Shown here: in pieces, positions 22,510-35,000 of the stretch
Layout of the letters: every line of letters begins with the position of its first letter
Position numbering within the stretch: the stretch's first letter is position 1
From: Membranipora membranacea
Lineage: Eukaryota > Bryozoa > Gymnolaemata > Cheilostomatida > Membraniporidae
Direction of reading: 5' to 3'
DNA length: 64,000 nt
NCBI GenBank assembly: GCA_914767715.1
Contig: OU612070.1
Span: forward strand, 1,569,501-1,633,500
Translations under genes and position numbers: made by a program
Notes under the pieces: generated by a model
What the model was told of the DNA's origin: nothing
Seen by the model: only the letters and a program-made list of their open reading frames with translations
The model's database searches: none

Positions 22510-23398
22510 CCACTGCTAACACATTTCAATACTACTCTCTAGGAGGCCGTCAAATTCATTTGGATTTTTTATCACCCTGAAGACTGAAATAACTAGATAA
22601 CACATTTATTTACATGGATCTACTTTAAGACATGCTAATACAAGTTTTTGATGTAAAGAGAACTGTTTATCTGAGTAAGTCTTGTGTGTCAAAGCATGTT
22701 AAAGTTTGTAAAGATTGCTAAAAAAAATCCTCAAAACTCAAAATCACTTGTTAGTAATCATCACATGATTTTGATTTTTACATCATTGAGATGCCTGAAA
22801 TGTCTAGATCTAAAATATTTTTATTTGAAGTTTCAGTGAAATTTGGAAATACATAATTTTCATGAAAAACAAACAGGCTACCTGTGTAAATGTTGAATTT
22901 CTTATTGAAATTCTATTGAAAGCCACTAATCATAAAGCTCATAATTGAAGCGTAACACTCGTTTTCATGCGGCCGCTTGCTATTCAACTGAAGACCGCAG
23001 TTTGATAGGAGTGTCATATCTTAGTATTTACAATCTTTGGCAATATGATGCTGGTGTGCAATTAAAGTCTTTCAATTCACCCTAGTAACCGCTCAGTGTG
23101 CGGCATAGTGGTTTAGTGCCGTCACATATAGATAAACAAACAAATACCAACATGCATATAACATGTATACATAAATATTTGCCAAGGAAAGTGGTTGAGT
23201 TAGTCTATAATGAAAGAATTACATAAGACCACACTGAAAATGTATGGTGCTAAAGAATGATGAATGTCATTTCAGATAACAGAATCAACGGTTTCCATGA
23301 AAAGCTTAGATGTCTTAATTCTTGTTATCCTCACTGCACCAGACCTAGAGAATGCCTCGTCCTTCCAACTTTTGACCATGTTTACCTCGAGAACATAA
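22510..23398. other. Non-coding stretch upstream of the sulfatase 3' end
   Basis: No gene or RNA is visible. The sulfatase 3' untranslated region probably lies in the right part. Confidence 0.5.
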
Positions 23399-26300
23399 CT
23401 ACACTAAGTTGATTGGATTGCCCTCCATATCCAGCCATGGCCACCAGACTCCTCCACGGAGGCTTGGATCAGACACTTCCCATTGTTCTGGTACATTATT
23501 GGGTGGTACAGATCTCTCAAGGAACTCAGCCAATCTGGACAGCATAACATCCACAATACCAGGTAATGTCTGTATGAAAACAAGATTCAGAAATATATAG
23601 TTATCTCCTTCCATAGTAATTGGATGACATTTGAAGGGGTTAGAGAAGGGAAAGGGAGATTTGAGAAGATTAACAGTGCAAACAGATAAATCCCTTTTGA
23701 AACAAGAATCTATAACTGAATGGCGAACAAAATCAAATCCTTTTCTAATGGTGTGTCATATAGTCAAACTGACCTGAGATAGATCTGTTGTCTCGTAGGG
23801 ATCTGCTGTGATATTAAACAGGAATATGTTCTGGACATCTTTAGGGTCCATTTTGTTGAGGATCTCTTCTTCTAAATCGTTAGCTGCCTTGCCTTCTATC
23901 TGCATAGCTGCAATACTATATTGGTTGTATAAAAATGAAAAGTTGCCATTTGGTTTGTTAATGATGGTACATAACCTCCTCATTTAACCTCATAAGACAC
24001 CCTCATCCTCATTCCTCCGGGATATAGTGTCAAATTGGTTTCCATCTGGAGAACCATCTACCGTACATTAAAATTATTTTTCAGATTTAACATCTGCATT
24101 ATCGACAACTTGGAGAGACAGGCTTTTCAAAATGTAACAATAATATTACTCTATCAAGATGTTTACCTTCAGTGCTGACAGGTGGATAATGACCACCTCT
24201 TCGTGGATTACCAGTTAGCAGCTTCATGTGGCCCATCCTTAGACCAGCTGTAAGCCGATTATCAAATTGTGATCCCTCCTTCAAAACTCCATACTCAGTT
24301 GAGAGCGGGTCTATATTGTAAACCATTTCCTAGAAGCAAACCTCAACTATGCAAAAATAGTCTTGGGATTGTTTTCACACAAATCTGAAATAATTTCTTG
24401 AAATCTTTCGTATGAATTGGGATTGAAAAAAATTCTTATGATCACATTGACGAATCCGAATACTCTAAATTTTCACAAAATGCTATCTGATTTGCTGTCT
24501 GATTTATTTGAAATTTCAAGTCAATATCTATGTAAACAGCATTAGTTAAAGAGATTGAATGGAAAAGCTTCCCATCGATTTGGGCCTGGAGCAAGAGGGA
24601 GAAGGGTTACAATGACGAATGGGGAATCAAATGGAACAATTATGAGGAGACGTTTGAGCCTAAGAATATCCAGAAGCTGAATCAAAGGACTGGTTCGTAT
24701 AAACAAGAAGTAACAGCTTCTCCTTGGTAAACTTTTATTTATTCCAGTCTCTTGATTTCATTTCACCGTTACGAATAGATTGGCTGAGGGTCCATGGATA
24801 GGCTGGCTGCGGGGCATTACACCCATGAATCATAACATAAAATAGAAGTTTGCACAAGTGTGTGGCCTTACCTTTAGACAAAGAGATGTATTAATTGTAT
24901 CTGGTGGCTTTTGCTGGTCGAGCAGGCAGAAAAGTAGTCTATGAAGTTTAACTGACAGGATAGGGATAGATAAATTGCATATTTTAGATTAATCTCATCA
25001 ATATAGTGTTCTTACATGTCTGGGGCTATGTCTAAGTTCTTACATGTCTGGGGCTATGTCTAAGTTCTTACATGTCTGGGGCTATGTCTCAGTCTCCCCT
25101 GCAGAGCTGACCATTGATTGACACTATCCAGTCCTCCAGGTATGCTGATTCCTGCAGCATGGAGGAGTGTCGGGTACCAGTCAGAGATGTGCATCAGCCC
25201 ATTGTACACAGTCTTATGCCTGGGTGCTTTTGGGCCACTTATAAAACCTGCAACTCTAGTACCTGAAAATTGTAATTATAGATATATAAGGTAAAATATA
25301 GCTATCAACTGAATTCTATAGTCATGGGTAATTTACATGCCATTTTGAGTGTGAGTAATAAACAACATGTAGTATAATAATATAGTAGTAAACACATCTC
25401 TACCCATTTATGTGTTGATTTTACATGTTTTATGAATGTGTGTTTTTTTCTCACTTACCTCCTTCCCACAAACTGCCCTTTGTACCACGTAGCGGGTAGT
25501 TTGTTCCGACACCTCCCCGTGCCTGGGAAGGAGCCCCGTTGTCACTTGAGTAGATAAAAATTGTGTTCTCCCACAGTCCTCTACTCTTCAGAGCCTTAGT
25601 TATGTTGCCTACAGCTTCATCCAGCATGGTGATCTGTCCTGTGAAGTTATTAAGATGAAGACCGACATTACATAACTTTTGACAAAACAAGATCTGCTAA
25701 CCTCAGACTTATACATGTATCAGTTTGTCGACTGTATATTTCTGATTTGTGGTCTTCTTGTCTTGCAAAAAGGATGCTACACAAAGAATACGCACTGTGT
25801 TAGGATGATAATATTGTCATCGGCAACATTTCAGGGTTCAGGATATGTCTGGCGGTTAAGGGTTAGGATTCGGCAAGGTTTATTTCCTGCCGCCAGACAT
25901 CATTTTGGATTAGGCACTGGTGAGCCGTTCATCATATAGCCAGGTATGGTCAGATTAACTGTGTGCTCGCACACAGTATGTATATTTCCCTCTTCCTCAT
26001 TGAAAAAAGAGTAGTCAGTTATGGCGGGCAAGGGTATATAGGCTTGGGCCTTAGGGGGTCCGCCAAATAGAGCAGTCAAAAATGACACTGTACATACGAT
26101 GAAAATTATGATGAAGGAGACAACAATGCATTAAACAAGATATATCTTTGGTGACAATATAGTATCTCAGAGCAGGTAAAATGTCAAAAGGGTTTTTTAC
26201 TTACCGTAAAGGTCAATATCAGCTGAGTTTTGTTTAGCTAGTTTGGGGTGACATGATGTGAGCAATCACTGATTTTTATTAGCCAATTTGGGAGCAAAAA

Positions 26301-28475
26301 ACAAAAAGGTTGCATAAAGTGAGCTAGGATTTCAATATTTAAACAATGTTATAACAAAATATTTCTTCTTCTAAGATATTTCGATTTCGTTAGGCCTACC
26401 TGCTAATGCCCTCCTGTCTTTATTGTCAATGTAACTGTACTGTTTTGTGTAGCTCTCAGGTATTTGATAAGGAGTTTTTCCGTTTTGTAGCGCTACATGC
26501 ATGTACATTGGAGGTGAGTTCTCATCCTGTAATAAGAAAGTTGAAATTGCTACTATATCAATTGTTTCTCATGTCATCATATTGAATTATTTTCATTTTC
26601 ATGTCTCATCTGATTTTTGTTAGAAAACAATTATAGCATTTAGGATAATATTCGTATTGCCAATTCTGACATGGCAACATACTTGATGTCAAAGCCTGTA
26701 CGCAGTGATCATATTTATGCATAGACTTAATGATTATTATGTCTATGTATTTATGTGATCACCAAGGAAATGATATACTGTACCAGATTTTCCATTCTTC
26801 ACAGAGCTGATGAAAAGGGGTAAAGTAGAGCGATGGATGGAAATAAACTAGAAGGGCAGGTTTTATTGCCAAGTTTACCTTTTGGTCAATGATACGGACA
26901 GCTTCATCAACGAATACAAGGGAAGAATATTCACCGACCCTACTGGAATCAGGAGTTGTGTTGTTCCAGAAATCTAATCCACCATACAGAATGCCTGTAT
27001 TAGTATCAGGGCGAACATCTAAAACATGGATTGTGAATACTTTTGTTGAGTAATAAAAAGCAAAAATTGTCATCATGATTGCATAACTAAAATCTTAAAT
27101 CAGCTATATATGCCAAACCGAATATCTGATCCGGTATGAAGTCCATTCCAGGTGAATATCATGAGTTCTATTAATTAATTAGCAACAATTAATTAGTTCT
27201 CAGGCTATCAATATTATTCAGTGACTTAGTTTGGAGACAAAAAATCGAGAAAGATTTGACCACAAACTTGAATACATTCTACAATATGTCATAACATACA
27301 AATTGCATGTATAACACCATTTACATCCACTTTTCCAAGTTCAAAATTTGGCTGGCGAACCTCAGTCTAACAATAAATCATGCTGCACTTGAAATTAATC
27401 ACTCAGTTGCTGGCAAATGATACAATGCAGCATTTTTTTACCTCTAACAGGCTCAACTATTTTTGGAGGGCTGAACCCACATTCAAACAAATGTGCACAG
27501 GAACAGCAGATAATAATAGTAATGATGTTTAATGGCATGGATAAAAGGACTTACACTGATGAGTATAGTAGTCTATTCCTCCTTGCATACATCCGAAGTA
27601 GGTATCGAATCCTCTGTTCTGTGGTATATATTCCTCCTGGTACATTCCAAGATGCCATTTACCTAAAAATGAGAAAACAAATTTTTGTCGCAGAGAGGTA
27701 AAACCGCAGACTAAATAGAAATCTAACTTTTTTTGCATGAGAATGGCCGCAGCCTATTAATGTTTATTTGTTGTTATAAACAAGATATGATACTGATGAT
27801 AAATTTAGCTAGTTGTTGGCCATCGATCTTTTAACATTCTTAAAAAAATTGATGACCCTTATTTTTACAGTCCTTAACAGGCCATGAACACTCACCAATC
27901 GCATGCGTGTCATATCCTTTTTTCTTCAACTGTTCAGGAAGCAGGGTGAAGTTAAGGGGAAGTCCGCGTGCCTGTGATCCTCTAACAACTGAATGCTGAA
28001 GTCCAATGTTTATTGCATATCGCCCTGTCATATTACAAACAAAACAAAGTATTACTACAAGTTTTTGATGTACCCAAAAAGCTGGGCTGGTTAAAATGCT
28101 CTCTTCATAACTCCTTTTACAAGACGTAACAGAACCAGTTTATATGATATGCCATGACATATTTTTATCCTTACCAGTCATAAGAGCTCCTCGTGATGCG
28201 GTGCATGCATGCTGAGCGTAATAATTGTCCAATATGATTCCTTTCCTGGCTAGTCTGTCCATCACTGGAGTCTTGATCCCTTGCCCAGCACCTCCATTGT
28301 AACCGATGTCTGGATATCCGATATCATCAGACAGGACAAATATTATATTAGGGGGTGTTTCCTGTCTCCTTCTGTATCCTCCCCATGGCCTGCTGCTGGC
28401 AGCATATATTGTTGCTATCTGACAGCACGATATAATGAGCAACAGAACAAATAAACAGTTTACCAGTAGTGACAT
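23399..28475 (-). CDS. Arylsulfatase (ARSB-like), ten exons, altered active site
   Basis: Ten exons join in frame to 547 residues: 28175-28475, 27896-28024, 27555-27662, 26879-27018, 26400-26526, 25459-25638, 25072-25262, 24167-24329, 23774-23907 and 23399-23569. A signal peptide (residues 1-25) is followed by the metal-binding start [15 protein letters not shown], the formylglycine region [38 protein letters not shown] and [12 protein letters not shown], in family order. The length fits arylsulfatase B-type enzymes, which cleave sulfate esters of glycosaminoglycans in lysosomes or outside the cell. The usual CxPSR is CTASR (Cys codon 28203-28205). The conserved His of the H-x-P region is Lys (codon 26476-26478). 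Asp-Asp, Lys and His of GKWHLG, Asp-Asn and the late Lys are kept. It may be inactive or changed in specificity. The start follows from the signal peptide. Confidence 0.88.
25011..25098 (-). repeat. 28 bp tandem triplication over the exon 7 splice donor
   Basis: The 28 bp unit containing CTTACATGTCTGGGGCTATG occurs three times in a row. On the minus strand each unit holds CAT followed by GTAAGAAC, so there are three equal donor sites, with exon ends at 25072, 25044 and 25016. Only the first keeps the sulfatase frame, because 28 is not a multiple of three and a TAG follows GTAAGAACT. Confidence 0.9.
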
Positions 28476-29189
28476 TGCGGTAGATGACCTCTTATGGATG
28501 CACAGATGAGATCTCTGACACCTCTTTCACTGATCATCAGGTTTTTATATCCTACAAGAGTACTTAATTTGAAGGCTTAGATTATTGCTGTGGTTATAGA
28601 ATGATGTATGGATGATAAATTGATAATGCTGTGATCCCCACTGCTACCAATATCAATTTGAAACCAACTGATACTTTCGTCATAAGAGTCTCAAGGCTGC
28701 ACTGTGGTTTTTAGGGATGAACAGTACCATGCTGTTACCAACCTGTAACTGGTGACATGTAATAAATCAAGCCAATGAAAATACCTCTCCTACCCAAGGG
28801 TTTCAATAGGCTTGAAGGACCATAATATGTGCTGTGGTTATAGAATGATGTATGGATGATAAACTTAAAAAATGCAAGTCACCTTCCATGCCCAACTGCA
28901 TCAATGACTATTCCCAACTGCGTCAATGAGTATTTATAATCTTTGACTGCGTGTAAACAATCAGCTACTAATAAATATCATCTTATACCACCAATGACAG
29001 ACTGTCAATAAGATTATACTCATTTACCAATTCATCTGTTTTTACTTGTCAGTGTCACTCATTCAATAGATTTCTATGGAGACAATGATTCCCTTGTGAT
29101 ACTGCAGCATGCCATTCTAACATAACAGCAATCTTAGTGCTGGAGTGTATACAGAAATTTCACAGATGATTCTTCAATCTAGAATTTTT
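28476..29189. repeat. Sulfatase upstream region with a 34 bp direct repeat
   Basis: The motif GCTGTGGTTATAGAATGATG plus following bases occurs at 28586-28619 and again at 28830-28863. No gene is visible. The sulfatase promoter should lie here. Confidence 0.6.
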
Positions 29190-29924
29190 CAGTGTTCCCA
29201 CATAAAAATAAGCTAAAATCTCAACCACAAACACATCACATCTCAAACTTCATTTACAGGGCAAGTGGGTTGATGCCACTGAATGTTTTAGCCAGCCATA
29301 TTAAGTGTCTCCTGTCTCTTTTACTATCCTATAGGAGTTTAATTTAGCTAGAGTTTAATTTCGCTATCTGGACCTGGTACTAAATTTAGCAAGTACTAAA
29401 TTTCGCTAGTAGGCTTAATAGTGAAAATTTTAAAAAAATGTCCGAGCTGGCATTCGAACCCAGGGCCAATGCTTCCAACAAGCTCCACAAGTGGAGTGGC
29501 CAAATTCAAAATTATACAGTCACAGCTTGAACAAATCGAAATTGATTGATGCGATGCAACACCCATTTGAAAAAGATTTGGAAAAATTTGACAAAGCCTA
29601 AAAGATACTTCAAATACAATAAAAATATGTATCTGAAAATTTTTGTAAACTGCTGCTGCAATTGACGAAAGCAAGCTACCAGCTGTTTCCCTCCAATCAG
29701 TCCTCCCACAGGCTTCCTGTACACCTTGCAATTAAAAAACACAGTCAGTAGCTAGTACAGAACAGATATATAAACTGGATGCGTAACATAGTAAAAGAGA
29801 CAGGAGACACTTAATATGGCTGGCTAAAACATTCAGTGGCATCAACCCACTTGCCCTGTAAATGAAATTTGAGATGTGATGTGTTTGTGGTTGAGATTTT
29901 AGCTTATTTTTATGTGGGAACACC
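29190..29924. mobile_element. Non-autonomous inverted-repeat element (735 bp)
   Basis: Arms 29190-29327 and 29788-29924 are inverted copies of about 137 bp with few mismatches, with tips CAGTGTTCCCACAT and CGGTGTTCCCACAT. The interior has no transposase but includes a tRNA-like B box on the minus strand (GGGTTCGAATGCC near 29455). I found no clear target duplication. Confidence 0.78.
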
Positions 29925-32067
29925 GAAAATATTTCCCCTGACTGCCAGAGAAATTACCTGCAAGGAATCTGCATGGGATGACTATGTCAGTATGGTGGTT
30001 GTATTGTATATTGGCAACAGTCTTTATTTAATTGTACCCTGGAATTGACAAACAAAATTATTAGTCAAGTGAAGCATGGATGGTAAAATAGGGAACAATA
30101 GTAATTATCTCATTATGAATGTTGTATGAGTAATCTGTGCTTTATAATGGTCAGAACTGTTAAAATGTGGCAACAATGAAACGAACGGTGCAAAATCTAT
30201 GTGTGGTAAAAATATGCCACAGTATTATGAAATCCAAATTCTGTTTATAAAATGAGTAGCAGTATAACAAAATGAAATGGTCAAATGTTATTCAAATATT
30301 AAACTCACAATTGTTGGTGTATTAACCACCATCGACAGAATCAGAACAGGTAATAATTGTATACACTGTTATCATAACCGAGTATAGCAGCGCCCCGACA
30401 TAATTGGCTCCTAAAACAAATTATAAATCCTAAATATATGCACTGACAGGTTAAAAAGTACAAGTACATATAACAAAACTGAGAAATAAATTAATCAGTC
30501 TCAAACAATCCGAGATAGAACTTTACATCATGACGCCGGTCAGCAATGGCAATTATATATAAATAAATAATCGGGAAACCTCACAACGCGTTGAATATAA
30601 GAACGGAGTTTAGAATAAACGAAATAACGTAGCGTCACAATCGGTAGAATTATACATTTGTAGTGAAAGTTACGCAGTCGACAAGTATAAATAACAGAAG
30701 AAAACTCACCATAAGTATTATATAGATTGACTTGAAGCTATTTATAGTGATGATAATACTGTGTATATCGTAAGATTAGTCCAGAATAAAGTATATAATA
30801 TAATAGTTGAGTCTGGAAAATAAGATGTCGGCTGAACGGGCATGAGCCCTAGATGTTGACGGTTCGAAGGCTACTACTATACTGAAGTACAGTGTTATTA
30901 TTTGATTCGTTGATGCATAGATAAATGAAAGTCATGAGTGGACAACCACAAATTGTAATACCGGCACAATGACCTCTGAACTTTTCTTGAAAAAATGGCA
31001 CAATGTGCTCTATAGATTAAATTTCATGTCTATGCAATAATAAAATAGGATGTTTTATCCCTGATTTTCCTATCAAGAATATATAATAAATCCATGGGTT
31101 GATCACATTGGATGGGAAAAAAAGAAATATCGCAAAGCCTCAGTGATATATAAAAATAAATTTACCATTCGCAATGTAAACCATATGATTATTCAACAAT
31201 TTTACTCACAAAATTAAGTGCAAGTTATTGTGTCAGGAGGGTTTGTTCATTGCTGATATCCGTATAGCTTGTGAAGGCTAAAATAGTGAAATCATCACAT
31301 CACAAAAACAAACTGTTTTGAAATTTCTGAATTTTGTCTGTTTTGCAATGATGCAAACCTGCCAATAAAGCCGTATTTTATGTCCAACATCGTGCAGATC
31401 AATTAACCATCACATCCGGAAAGTGCTATATATGGGTAAAGATCAGGATATACTCTCACACAGAGTTACTGATGACTTTTTCCATGAGATAAGGACCACT
31501 CTCACATTATTTAGTTGTCTAATGGTCCCTTTTTAAGCCATAGAAGGTGTGGAAATACCTGTCCTGTGGTATATATACTTCCTCATACTTTTCGATTATT
31601 ATGCAAAAAAGGGGCTAGATTTACTACATATGATGATGGAGCGACGTCCTCATATATCACAAGAATTGGTTTGGTACCCATTTGAGATTGATAAATCGGT
31701 AAGTGATCTGCTTTGTCATAATAACGGAATGAAAGAGCAAAAAATTCAAATAAACATTCACAATACTGATAAAAAATAGTGACCTATGCATGACAAGAGT
31801 ATATTTTAAATCTCACTTTCTAATAATAACACTGAAACTGTACTTGCGTTTGAAAAGGATATTGATCTCCCCTTCTCAACCCCGGAAACATATTGGCAAT
31901 TTTCCTACTTGTCAAATACTTTAAAAAAGCTCTTGAAATTTCCTGCCACTCTAAATCTGACTGTTTCATGAACATAAATGAATATGTTATGAAATCACCA
32001 TTGATTTGCAATCATTCGAGGTTTGCCTTGCTGCCACTTGGGTAAGATTAGCAAAATCTGAAAATAT
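29925..32067. other. Non-coding stretch upstream of the receptor gene
   Basis: AT-rich with no convincing exon. The promoter and any 5' untranslated exon of the plus-strand receptor gene should be in the right part. Confidence 0.5.
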
Positions 32068-35000
32068 TTGTTGCAACATACCAAGATACAGTCACTTAAT
32101 AATAGGCATAACGCAATAATGGTGATCCACCAGACAAGAGTATTACCAGTTGATACTACAGTGACTGCAGAAGACGAACCTTCTCTACAGAGATTCGATC
32201 TATCAATTCGGTATATCATGACAGCTGTGGGCTGCTTACCTGCCAGCTGCATACCACATCTACCAAAGTCAGTTCGGGTACCCCTGGCCGTAGCACAACT
32301 GCTGATGACTATAGTTCTACTCATTCCACCTGTGAATGCCCTGTTCAGCATTTTAGGACAGGAGGACAGACAAGATCCTACAGTTTTCATCTACAAAATA
32401 TTGTGTTTGGAGGTATCATTTCTCACTCCTTTTGATGCTCTCTGCTTCTCAGTCACTGCTTACATGTTTAATACATTCACTGACTACTATGGACAGCTCT
32501 CAGTAGTGCAACAGTGTTTCAACAAAATTCACATAGACATACCGCACCGTTTTATGAGGTTTTCTCTTGTCATGCTGGCTACCTCAGGTGTCTTAATGTC
32601 AGGAGTGATGGTCACCTTATTCATATACGACTATATTCATCCTGTATGGCACCTTGATCCTTTATTTGCACCGGAGATCACGAACGATAACTACGACAGT
32701 CTAGATCAGTTTCAGGTTAGGCTGAGACAGTTAGGCCAAATTTACATGGTGATGTATAGCATCCACACATGCATCAAAATCACTTATTTAAGCTCGGTGA
32801 TCCTTGTCACATTCCTACTCTTCAGGGGTTACAACAAAAACTTGGAAAATATTGTCAAAAACAATCCCAATAAACTTCAGAAAGACCTCTTGATGTATCG
32901 CCACACACATCTAGAACTGTGTCAGCTGGTCGAGAACATGAACAGATTATTCCGATGCTTGTTGGGCTGCATGGTACTGGCCTATAGTGTTGGAACGCTG
33001 CTCATTCTCTACCTTGTGTCCTTGGGATTAACAAAGGACTCAGAGTTGAGAGGGATTATGATTTTCTGGTGTATAATGTTTATTTTCTTCGACATAATGA
33101 CTATTGTATCATGCCAGGTGATCCAAGATCAGGTGAGTCTTTTCAATTTATGTTTTTTTTTGCTTGAATTGCTTGTTGCCTTAGGACCTGTCCTCCTTCC
33201 TAGGAGTTAAGATCTCGATATTTGCGGTCTAGAGTTCTTATTAAAAGGCCATGTTTAGGGTTCAGATTGTGCAAAAATAAAACATTGTATAGATGGCATG
33301 AGCATAAGTATAGCAAAGTGTCCTAAAGTACGACACAAGTGACAACAGCTCTCTTCAAACATTTTTTGAATCCATCTTCAGAGTGAAGGAATACCCTGCT
33401 TCTATTGAGGCAGTATTATTTAGCCAATAGTTAATATCTAAATTTTTTTTTTACAAGCAGAGTGTACCAGCAACACTTTTCTTGCAATGTTTTTAGTTTG
33501 TGATAGTAATACAATCAATCAAGTCTCTTAGGTTTTTTTTAGACTGTAGAGGCTAAAGAGCACCTGTTGAGACTAACTGTCACTCCCACAGAACAGAAGG
33601 TTGAGGTGGGACCATGGAAATGTTTTCTATTCATTAGGCATGTTATTATTTGTGATGCTGATTTTGGAGTGCGATTCTGGTTATGTGTCTAGTGGTCCTT
33701 GTGTCGTCTCTTCCGACTGCAGCTTGACATCTTTCACTGAAAATCTGACAGTGGTCAGAGGAACCGAGTGGGTGTAAAATGCATAAGTTTTGCTACCAGC
33801 TGATTTTTGCGAGAAAATTTTGAATTAGTGATCACATGTTGTGACTATGAGAATATGTGGTCACAGTGTCTAATGAAACCCATAAGGGTAGAATAGTAAC
33901 GACGTAATAACATGGTGTCATGGTTTGCTGTTTAACAGCACTATAATAGTACAAACCTAGCAGTGCATTCAAGCTTACTAGTTTCAATTTGATAATATGG
34001 TATGTTTATATTTTTTCTTGACAACAGGAGTTTGAGTTGAGCTTATTTTTCGAGCAAGTTAGCGAGCCGACACCTCTTACAGCAGCAGGAGTAATTGTTG
34101 TGAACAAAGACCTCGGTCTGACGGTAATCGTGATAATAATAATAATAATAATATTAATATAATATAATAATTATGTTGCTGTCCGTCTAGCATGGGTGGG
34201 CAACCTTTTCTTGAAAAAGGCCACATTTTACGCAGGCTCAACTCAAAAGGCCGCAGCATATCTTTCAGGGATAAAATTGAATCTGGAGTGACTATTTTGG
34301 CGCTTCCTATTTTGTAAATACTAAAACAGATTTGTGCAAAGACTGCATTATATTGCAACAACTCAACAGAAATACTGGTTCATCTAATCTTCTGGAGTTT
34401 TGTGACGTCATTTTACCTCATGATTTGATTTTATGTGTGTCTGTATCTCTGTGTTTCATGTGTATGACAAAAGGCAGGGCGGGTGTGGAAGGGGTGCTGT
34501 AGCGCCATCCCAGGGGTTAAAGTGTAAAAAGGTCATGACGGGACTGTTTTGATGGAGAATCAAGTATTTTCGCGGAGCGAAAAATTTTTTGAGATTTTTC
34601 GCGCCCTGTCATAATTTTCATCTTACAGCGCCCGCCCTCCTGCAAGGGAGAATTCTTTTGCAAATGGTTGTGAAATGAAAGGCAATATTGAACATTTCAA
34701 GCATAATGCAGGAGCACTTGTAACAAAGAGACTTTTTGATACAAATCTGCCTTTCGTCCAAAATGACTTGCAAAAAATACTAACAACTATTATGGTAGAG
34801 AACTTTGTAATTTTAACATGCAAAGGTCACTGTTTTGTGCTATTTTTGAAAGAAAAACAACTTAAGATAGTCGTTGACACCAGTGCTGCAGTTATGATGA
34901 TTTTGTGTAGAGTGGCTGGGGAAGCTTTGCTATTTGCATAGTACAGAATTGCCACTATTTTTGAAATATATTGTACAGGCGCTATACATACTTGGTTCTC

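Noticed and set aside
16917-23025. Extension of the palindrome outward (ATGACACTCC and TGAAAACGAGTGTT occur inverted near 16920-16975 and 22945-23020)
   Set aside because: The matches are short and separated by unmatched sequence for about 1.2 kb on the left; probably ends of an unrelated small repeat.
25900-26088. 62-codon minus-strand frame inside a sulfatase intron
   Set aside because: No place in the sulfatase reading frame; exons 5 and 6 join directly in phase without it.
31549-31779. Plus-strand frame upstream of the receptor as an extra first exon
   Set aside because: No suitable donor in frame, and the receptor N-terminus from 32068 already has normal length for the family.
34675-34941. 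88-codon plus-strand open frame in receptor intron 3
   Set aside because: It lies wholly in the hAT-type element, and the related element at 2483-3329 has matching DNA without an open frame.
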